Assembly: GCF_027942865.1 (NCBI RefSeq)
Contig: NC_134516.1
Span: forward strand, 24,387,322-24,451,321
Direction of reading: 5' to 3'
Origin: Odontesthes bonariensis
Lineage: Eukaryota > Chordata > Actinopteri > Atheriniformes > Atherinopsidae
DNA length: 64,000 nt
Shown piece after piece: positions 56,855 to 64,000 of this stretch. The first letter of the stretch is position 1; every line of letters starts with the position of its first letter. The position numbers and the translations under genes are program-made. The notes under the pieces are model-generated. The model saw only the letters and a list, made by a program, of their open reading frames with translations. It did no database searches and had not been told where the DNA came from.

Positions 56855-57075
56855 GCTGCACGGAGGTGTGGTGGTTAGCACCATCGCCTCACAGCAAGAG
56901 GGTTCCAGGTTCAACTCCTGGCTGGGGCCTTTCTGTGTGGAGTTTGCATGTTCTCTCCGTGTATGCGTGGGTTCTCTCTGGGTACTCCGGCTTCCTCCCA
57001 CTGTCCAAAAACATGCACGTTAAGTTAATTGGTGTTTCTAAACTTGTCCTTTGGAGTGGGTGTGAGCCTCACATT
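56855..57075 (+). mobile_element. tRNA-derived SINE-like repeat
   Basis: The head GGTGTGGTGGTTAGCACCAT has an A-box-like start and GGTTCAACTCC is a B box, followed by TTTCTGTGTGGAGTTTGCAT and GGTACTCCGGCTTCCTCCC. The 3' half (seen at 43190-43330 and 61145-61300) is missing. The head is tRNA-like but lacks a complete acceptor stem, so it is not annotated as a tRNA gene. Confidence 0.75.
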
Positions 57076-57079
57076 CCAA

Positions 57080-58140
57080 ACTGTGCCGTTACTGTGGAGG
57101 GCTTCACTAACTACCGCCAGGACAGAACGAGTGTCACCCAAGTGTCCAGAACAAAAGGTCTCAGATCAGGTGAAATGACAGCAACATCCACAAATGTACA
57201 GACTCTGTCACTGGCTACATAAGTAAGTGCATTGACGATACCATTCCAAAGCGTATCGTCCACACTTACCCAAACCAGATACCCAGGGTAGGTAGTGGAA
57301 TTCGCCTTAAACTAAAGGCGAGGAACGCTGCCTTCAACTCAGGGGACCCTGACGCCTACAAAGCAACCAAATACAACCTCCTAAAGTCCATCAAATGGGC
57401 CAAGAAGGACTACAGGGAGAGAGTGGAGTCCAATTATCATAGCCCTGACCCCAGGCGCATGTGGAGCGGCCTTCGCTGTATCACAGACTATAAGGGGAGA
57501 AACACGAACACTGTTCAGCCCTCCGCATTATTACCAGACAAGCTTAACACCTTCTTTGCTTGGTTTGATGTGGAAAATACAACACACACCAGGAGCCTGC
57601 AGGCTGCCACACTGATCCTGGACAGGGACGATGTGAGGCGGTCCTTCAAAAAGGTCATGGCGTGTGCTGATCAACTGGCAAAAGTGTTCACCAACATCTT
57701 CAACCTCTCCCTGCATCTGTCCGTGGACTTCCACCATCGTTCCAGTCCCGAAGAAACCGGTGGCTTCCTGTCTGAATGACTACCGCCCTGTCGCACTAAC
57801 ATCGGTCATCATGAAGTGCTTCGAGCGATTAGTCAAAACACACATCTGCTCCTTTCTTTTCTGACACTCTGGATCCCCTGCATATTGCCTACAGAGCAAA
57901 TAGATCCACGGACGACGCCATCTCTCTGGCAACACACACTGCACTCACCCACCTGGACCAAGGGAACACATATGTGAGAATGCTGTTTATTGACTACAGC
58001 TTAGCGTTCAATAACATCATTCCCTCTAACAGATCTGGGGCTGGAATCCTCCATCTGCAACTGGATCTACAGCTTCCTGACGGGCAGGCCATAGGTGGTG
58101 AAAATGGGCAGTTATACCTCCTCCTCCCTGATCCTGAACA
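57080..58140 (+). pseudogene. CR1/Rex1-like LINE, pre-RT and RT start
   Basis: Frames give VTGYISKCIDDTIPKRI, LKARNAAFNSGDPDAYKATK, RRMWSGLRCITDYKGR and, after frameshifts, [20 protein letters not shown] with [15 protein letters not shown] and [16 protein letters not shown]. It is cut at 58140 by a hAT element. A C-terminal piece (RRLKDSFFHRAIRLINK) is found beyond it at 60225-60300, so the RT centre is deleted. Confidence 0.75.
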
Positions 58141-59210
58141 CAGTGTTTCCCACACAGACTAATTTGTGGTGGTGCGCCACAGATTCAACACCGGCCACCA
58201 CATATTGCGTTTCGTTATTATTATTTTTTTTAACGCTATTTTAAAAATACACATTGTATTCGTTAAGCTACATTTCCTTTCCCTGCTCTCTCTGTCAGTC
58301 ACGCGTCTCTCTCACATAGCCTACAAGTCGCAAGTTTGCGGTAAAAAAAAAAAAAAATGTAGTTGGGTTGTCGAGGTCAAAACACTAGCAGCTGTGAATC
58401 AAATAAAGTAGTTTTTTTAAACTCTTACACTGAATGTTTGCTGCTTCAATCCAGATGAGTATTGAAAAATATTTTCCGCGATTGAAAGAGAGGACCAGCC
58501 TGAACCGGAGGTATCAGTCTGAAACAGAGCTGAACAGTCTGACCAGTGTAATTAGCTATGTTATTAATTTGTTAACAATATTTTCAGGCTTCAACCAGTG
58601 CTGCTCAAGCAGAAAGACAGGGTCAGGGGGAGAAAGAGATAGATTTGTTAGGCATTGAAGAAAGAGTAGGAGAGGAGGACAGCATCCAACATGCTGCTGT
58701 GACTGAGCCAGCTGAAACAACAGGTGAGGTGGACAAACAGATGTAGAAACAGAAAGCAGGTCTCAGTTCAAGGGAACTGATTTCTATTGTTCTGTTTCTG
58801 TTTAGATGGGACTTTGGCAACATCCAAAAGCGCCAAACACAGGGCCACTGGATTCAACCCTGAGTGGTTGAACATGTCTCAGTTCAAGTCATGGTTGTAC
58901 CACACACAGCATGGTAAACTCAATGTCTGCATAATATGCTATCCTTTACAAATATTCAGAAATATTTTTTTTATTGATTCTTCTTTTTATATCATTAGCT
59001 TTTATGTAATACATGTAATATGATTTAAAAAAAAAAAATCACAAAGTGTGACTGTGGAATGTCTGACTATTTAGCTAATAGGCAGGCAGCACAAATAGGG
59101 CTTTTGTTGAGGTCGAAGCCATTACCTATAGAAAAGACTATTTAGAGCGGCACATCACCACAGAGCACCACCAGGCATCTGTTGCATCTGGTAATTTCCA
59201 ATACCAGATC

Positions 59211-59246
<36 letters not shown>

Positions 59247-60200
59247 TAGCTTTATTTAGTAACGGCCAAATTATTTTCTAACAATTTTGGCATTTGCAGG
59301 TGTCTCTGTAATGGACTCTTTTGAGCCTAGTATTGTGATAGAGCACGAGGCCATCACTGGTGGCTTCAAGTGTCTCTACTGGCTTTTAAAAATGAACAGG
59401 CCCATCCTACAAACTATCCACAGCTTCTGGGCCTGGCAGAGCTTTTGGGATGTGATTATTTTAAAAAGTTAAAGGTAACACACCTAAACCTTAAGACAAA
59501 TGTCACCTATCCAATATCTAAACATACATTTAATCTCTACATTATTGACTATACAGTTTTAATAAGTTATGAAGTACCTTTTCCCCCTTTCCAAATCTCT
59601 ACCTTGACCACAGGAATAATTACAGATCACATCGTATCATTGATGAAATGCTTGAGATTTTATCTCGTCAAATTGAGGAGCCTATCCTGATGGCCATAAG
59701 GTCATCACAGGCAATTAGCATTGAAATTGATGAAAAGCACAGATGTGTCTGTGTCCAGGCAGCTAGATCTGCATGTCAGGTATGCATTTATTTTCTTTGT
59801 AAAATTACATACATCTTGGTCACTGTAGAAGAACTGTGGATATTAAATGCTTTTCTCACAGATACATGGATGAAGAGGGAAAGGTTTACAATCAATTTCT
59901 GGACCTTGTAACTGTACCCGGCGGAAAAGCTGACACCATTGTGTCAGCTGTAAAACAAGTGCTTTTAGAAAAGGTGTCCCAACAGAGAGGCTGTATGGGC
60001 TCGGGACTGATGGGGCAGCCGTAATGACAGGTAATTATTTAAAACCATGTTAGAGTATCTTGGCGGTTGAATCCTAACTAAACAATGTTTTTTAAATCTA
60101 GGGCGTGTGAATGGGGTTGCAAAGCAGCTAACAAACAGCTTCCCCAAACTTGTGACCAATTATTAACGAAGGAATTATTTTGAAGAATTTTTATTTTTTT
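58141..60200 (+). pseudogene. hAT element with intron-containing transposase, 3' end lost
   Basis: It begins CAGTGTTTCCCACACAGAC, a hAT-type end. Transposase exons visible are MSIEKYFPRLKER (58452), ATGFNPEWLNMSQFKSWLYH (58841), AITYRKDYLERHITTEHHQA (about 59115), RIIDEMLEILSRQIEEPIL (about 59636) and QFLDLVTVPGGKADTIVSAV (59896). A frameshift follows at about 59990, then RVNGVAKQLTNSFPKLV. Exons are separated by short introns with AG/GT signals. The catalytic C-terminal half and the right terminal repeat are absent. An (AAT)n tract lies at 59209-59245. Confidence 0.75.
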
Positions 60201-60345
60201 ATTTATTTTTACGCACAACATCCTCAAGGACCACAGCCATCTAGCGCGCAGACTCAAGGACAGCTTCTTCCATCGAGCCATCAGGCTCATCAACAAATAG
60301 ACTTGTATTGTATTGTATTTCAAAACTTGCAATTCTTCTATTTTG
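60201..60345 (+). pseudogene. LINE C-terminal fragment
   Basis: The reading LKDHSHLARRLKDSFFHR then AIRLINK and a stop fits the C-terminus of the LINE at 57080-58140, followed by a short (TTGTA)n stretch. It marks the far side of the hAT-associated rearrangement. Confidence 0.55.
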
Positions 60346-60977
60346 TGTCAGGATCTGGATTTTAAGTTGTGTTTTTGTGGCTTAGTTATTGATGTTATTT
60401 TTATTCAGTACTTTGTGTTTTCTGTATTTAGATTTCGTCTTTGTTTCATTTTAGTTCTGTTTATTCAGTATTCAGTTATGTTTTATTTTCTCCTTGTGTA
60501 TTCCCTTAGTGTGCTCTCTCTCACCCCCTGTGTTCTGCCATCTCTCTCTCTCCTCAGTCTCTCTCCTGCCCTCTGCTCTCATTCACTCACTCACCTGCAA
60601 CCCGTTTCCAATCAGCCACCTGTTCACCGACTCCAGTAATCACCTCCCCAGTATATATGTCTGTCTTGTTCAACCACTCCTCGCCAGAACCTCTTCATTA
60701 CCTTGGTCTTTGGTCTTGTCTTGTCCCCTGGTCTGTAACTCTAGTCTGCCTTCCTCGCCTTTGTGATCTCGCCCCGGTCCCTGGTTTTTCCTCGTCTGTC
60801 CTTTTGCAAGTTTTTTTTAGTCTGTTTTGTTATTTCCTTAGTTTTATGTCCAGTTTAGTTTTTGATAATTCCAGCTCTGCTGCGCCTTTTGTTTATCCTT
60901 GTTAAATAAATCCTTTAAGTTTATTTTTGCCTCCCGTCGTGTCTGCACCTGGGTCCTCCCCTAAACACATCATGACA
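60346..60977 (+). mobile_element. Solo LTR
   Basis: This 632-bp segment starts TGTCAGGATCTGG and ends ACATCATGACA, with TTTTG on both sides (60341-60345 and 60978-60982). An AATAAA lies at about 60905, followed by CCTCCCGTCGTGTCTGCACC, which gives plus orientation. There is no internal sequence of the parent element. Confidence 0.78.
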
Positions 60978-61139
60978 TTTTGCACTTTTTTTATTGTTTT
61001 ATTCAATATTAATATCGCCATCTATTATCATTTCTTATTGATTGCACTGTTCAGTCGCATGTTGGTCTCATCCAACACATTTCATTGCATTGTTGACCCT
61101 GTGTTTTCATGCATATGAAAAATAAATTTGAAACTTGAA

Positions 61140-61305
61140 ACTTCTGTGTGGTTGTTTGTCTCATTTGTCTCTGTGTGGCCCTGTGATGGACTGGCGGCCT
61201 GTCCAGGGTGTACCCCGCCTCTCGCCCGATGACCGCTGGGATAGGCTCCGGCCCCCCGTGACTGACTGACAGATCCAGCGGGTATAGACAATGGATGGAT
61301 GAATT
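61140..61305 (+). mobile_element. SINE-like repeat, 3' half
   Basis: The sequence contains GTGATGGACTGGCGGCCTGTCC, GTACCCCGCCTCTCGCCC, GGGATAGGCTCC and the end ACAATGGATGGATGA. It is the 3' half of the same repeat as 43024-43331. Confidence 0.7.
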
Positions 61306-62073
61306 GAGTTTGATTGGATTGTGATTGTATTACAATGAATTGGATTCTAATTGGATTGTATGTTTGAAATGATTTGACATGACATTTGTTGTAATTTGGC
61401 ACTTTATAAATAAAAATATTTAATTGAAAAAATACTGCAATGACACTGTGATGTTGTACAGAGCACTGGCAACAATAAGGAGGGAATTAATCTTAAAAAT
61501 ATTTCCAAATTCACGTTTACGTTGATGTCTGTCAAATCTAAATTCATTTTCTGGGTGTGTTGCTGTATTTGAACCATCAGGAGACTCAAATCATCAGGAG
61601 CATTCCTGAGCATCAACATTCATGAGGTGCTCTGCATCCACCATTTATGGTCAAATGTGGGCGTATGGAAGCAGGGACACAGGTCTAATCCACATGTGTA
61701 CATTTCCTGGTGAACATTGATTTATAAAAGGGAACTTTACCTGAACAAGGTTTTATAAAACTTTGTGCTAAGCTAGGCTAACATGTTCTGGACCCATCTC
61801 TGTATCTGATCCAGGGTCAGGGGACCAACAGACACTTCTCACTGTTGTTCCTGCAGATGTTCTCCTTGGAGACCTCCTCCACAAATATCTGCTGTTTATG
61901 TTCAACCAGTATTTCTACTGTGAGCAAAGGAAAAAGGCTCCTACATGTGTGATTGTTCATGTAACACTCAGCAGGAAGCAAAAACACAGGGCTGAGTGCA
62001 GGACAGAGAACATGTTTCCAGCTCTTCCTCCTCTATCAGACATTGTGTGTGGCTGCAGCAGGCCTCTCCATAC
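61306..62073. other. NLR intron sequence, unassigned
   Basis: No ORF or element end was recognised. This lies directly downstream (in gene orientation) of the LRR exon at 62074-62235. Confidence 0.35.
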
Positions 62074-62235
62074 CTGAGTTTGTATGGATCCTTCAGTGCA
62101 GCCCTCAGCAGCTTCTCTCCTGACTCTCCTGGATGGTTGTAGCTCAGGTCCAGCTCTCTCAGATGGGAGGGGTTGGAGGTCACAGCTTTAGCCAGAGACG
62201 CACAGCCTTCCTCTGTGATCAGACAGCCTGACAGG
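62074..62235 (-). CDS. LRR exon of a fish NLR gene
   Basis: This 162-bp exon has acceptor TGTCTGCAG and donor GTATGG. It encodes a leucine-rich repeat pair: LSGCLITEEGCASLAKAV, then HLRELDLSYNHPGESGEKLL and RAALKDPYKLR. This is the repeat exon type of fish NLRC3-like receptors, usually about 174 bp. It ends with AG of a split codon, which fits the G that opens the linker exon at 46003. NACHT and FISNA exons are not in this window and should lie beyond 64 kb. The intron to the next exon is 16 kb. Confidence 0.88.
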
Positions 62236-62774
62236 CTGCAGACAAACAAAACAACAGAAACTCTGAGAGAACTGCTCTGATACTGAATGTCATCAAATGT
62301 TCAAAGAAACTGGAACAGTCTCACATCACTGACTTTGTGTCTTCACATATCTGAGTCAGAATTAAACTACACACATGGATGAACCTGATCTCCACTCCCA
62401 TTTTAGCCCCGAACACATGCAGACACTCCCCTACTGAGTCCTTTTCAGATAAAAATATGGTCTGCACCACAGTGAGAGCAGCAGTAAAGCAGAAGCTGAT
62501 TTAACAAATGTGAAACTGAGACGCTCATCAGTGAAGCAGAGAAAATTAAATCTATTTTATTTGCTGATCCTCGTTCTGGAATCACCAACAGAAGAAAAGC
62601 TGCTGGTTGGAAATAGAAACAGAAGAATCAACTCTGTAAAGTCTGAGCAAAGGACCCTGTAGAGGTAAAAAAGAAATGCTGGCATTATAAACGAGTCAAC
62701 ACATCAGGTGTCCGAAGGACAACATCGGGGCGATGGGATGAGGACCGGTGTTGTTCCAAAAAGTGATGGTCCAC

Positions 62775-63278
62775 TAGCCTGGGAATTCCCATGCTGCTTT
62801 GCGCGCAATTTCATTCACACTGCAAAGGCAGCCTGGAAACCACCGCCCTTATTTTTGCCTGAGTTAGGGAACCAATCACAGAACGAGGGGGGCAGCAAGA
62901 CGATGACGACGTCTATGCGCGACACCGAAGCTTGTAGAGTGTTAATCCAACATGGCAGCGGACACAATGTTACCGTTCGATGCAGCCTTAGAAAGTGTTT
63001 TAAGTAGCTTAGAACGCAAGTTTACTTTTGCTTGACTTTTTCTTCTTCTTCTTCCTCGTCGAATTTCTGTCGCTCTACATACGTCATCTGGTATAAGCGA
63101 TACAATTGGCTATGAATCGCGCGCAAAGCAGCATGGAAAGAACCAGACGCCATTTGATAGACATTCGTACCCAATAAACGGCTTTAGGCATTCGTAAACC
63201 ACGCCTCAAATACGAGAAAATGCACACTTAGTTCCCAGACCACCATCTCATCGAGATGTGGACGCGTCAGCCAGGCTA
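62775..63278 (+). mobile_element. 9-bp-TSD DNA transposon, copy B (uninterrupted)
   Basis: The ends TAGCCTGGGAATTCCC and GCGTCAGCCAGGCTA are flanked by ATGGTCCAC (62766-62774 and 63279-63287). An ATG at 62952 opens MAADTMLPFDAALESVLSSL, then ERKFTF and a stop at 63035, where copy A continues toward KKEQRLALKDF. Copy B has thus lost that part through a small deletion around 63030. It is the best reference for the length (504 bp) of this subfamily. Confidence 0.9.
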
Positions 63279-63287
63279 ATGGTCCAC

Positions 63288-63889
63288 CAGAAACTGGTCT
63301 GATTCTGTGGGAATGTGTGCAGGCTGTTGGAGCTGTATCGCTCCATGTATTTACCTCTACTGCTTCAGTGCTTTTGGAACTGTTACAGCATTTAAATACA
63401 CATCATTTTATGTCTGGGCTTATAATAAAGGGATGTCTTTGTGAAACTTTTAACTTTGCTTTCAAATAATCAGATTTTTGGTGAAAGTGTTTCAGAGTTG
63501 ATTATAACCAGGTCTACATTTAAGCTTTGGTACAACACATGTAGGATGGGATGTAATGCCTTTGCGTGTTTTGGCAGAAGACACCTTTAATCACGCCTTC
63601 AGGCAAATGATGTGTGATGACGTGTGACGAGCCCCACCCGCGATGTATATACAGTCATCATTCCAGTCATTCCTCAGTTCTTATGCTCTTCAATTCGCTA
63701 AGAACGCCTCTGTTGATCTCAGGCTTGCTAGTTTCTGCTAGTTAGCCTTGTTCTCCCATAAGGCTACAGCCAACTAAATTAGTTTAACCACTCTTGTTGG
63801 TGTTAGTCACTGCTGCCTGCTGCTTAGTGTGCTGGCTGCGGAGCACTGATTTTGGGTTGTCATTCTGGTGACAAGCTTACTGTCTCGCT
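63288..63889. other. Unassigned sequence, possible 5' leader of the ORF at 63890
   Basis: No coding signal. The part from about 63600, with GATGTATATACAGTC, could include a promoter of the element whose ORF starts at 63890. Confidence 0.3.
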
Positions 63890-64000
63890 ATGAGCACCAA
63901 GCTAAAACAAGTAAAACAAAAGTCCTCTGTTCGCCCTTGTCCTCAGGGGAGCAGCTTATCGCTTCATGAGAAGGACCAGCATGAAGCGTGCCCCGTCTGT
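63890..64000 (+). CDS. Start of a retroelement-like ORF, cut by the window end
   Basis: An ATG at 63890 opens 37 codons that stay open to the end. They read MSTKLKQVKQKSSVRPCPQG, then SSLSLHEKDQHEACPV. The C...H...C spacing recalls the Cys/His motif at the start of DIRS-type gag-like proteins in fish. The fragment is too short to be sure. Confidence 0.3.
   Translation, partial: MSTKLKQVKQKSSVRPCPQGSSLSLHEKDQHEACPVC

Noticed and set aside
56876-56950. A tRNA gene at the SINE head
   Set aside because: A- and B-box-like words exist, but the acceptor ends do not pair and the sequence continues into the repeat body, so it is SINE sequence.
59209-59245. (AAT)n tract as a functional element
   Set aside because: It is a simple microsatellite within an intron of a broken hAT.

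Overview
This is a eukaryotic and almost certainly teleost fish window. It carries a fish-type NLR gene fragment ending in a B30.2/SPRY exon, Rex3/RTE, L2 and CR1/Rex1-like LINEs, piggyBac, Harbinger, Tc1 and hAT relics, Ty3/gypsy pol, and vertebrate nuclear tRNA genes. There are no operons and nothing bacterial. The species cannot be named from the sequence. Most of the window is transposable element (TE) sequence, so most entries are broken or nested elements. Target-site duplications (TSDs) are preserved well enough to read the order of several insertions.

Layout. 0-9 kb: three tandem tRNA-Thr-like genes with three different anticodons, a foldback MITE, a HARBI1 relic, a Tc1 relic split by a 9-bp-TSD element, an ORF with a 54-bp coding minisatellite, a 5'-truncated L1/Tx1-like LINE and a CR1/Rex1-like LINE. 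9.1-20.1 kb: a giant near-perfect palindrome with arms of about 5.5 kb and an 8-nt spacer, without recognisable genes. 20-31 kb: a LINE remnant, a deleted piggyBac sharing one TTAA with a neighbouring TTAA-type MITE that holds a hAT-like insert, a solo LTR, tRNA-Gln(CTG), a tRNA-Val body with an Ile anticodon, and a hAT remnant. 31-42 kb: a Ty3/gypsy pol split by a two-LTR element without long ORFs, by a CAGGG-ended element, and by a hAT that itself contains a 9-bp-TSD element; it is joined to gypsy gag and integrase pieces on the opposite strand. 43-64 kb: the 3' part of an NLR gene on the minus strand (LRR exon at 62.2 kb, linker exon at 46.0 kb, SPRY exon at 45.8 kb, all phase-compatible), with a 16-kb intron filled by Rex3, L2 (one intact 1138-codon ORF), CR1-like LINE, hAT, SINE, solo LTR and Harbinger MITE sequence.

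The most distinctive signal is a family of four short DNA transposons (3733-4266, 39918-40510, 43503-44875, 62775-63278). All four have TAGCCTGG-type ends and perfect 9-bp target-site duplications. Each carries the start of a RecQ-like helicase reading frame, and one copy retains a Walker A motif. The second is the 11-kb palindrome, which is either real or an assembly fold-back. By eye, its arm differences fall only in the outer half.
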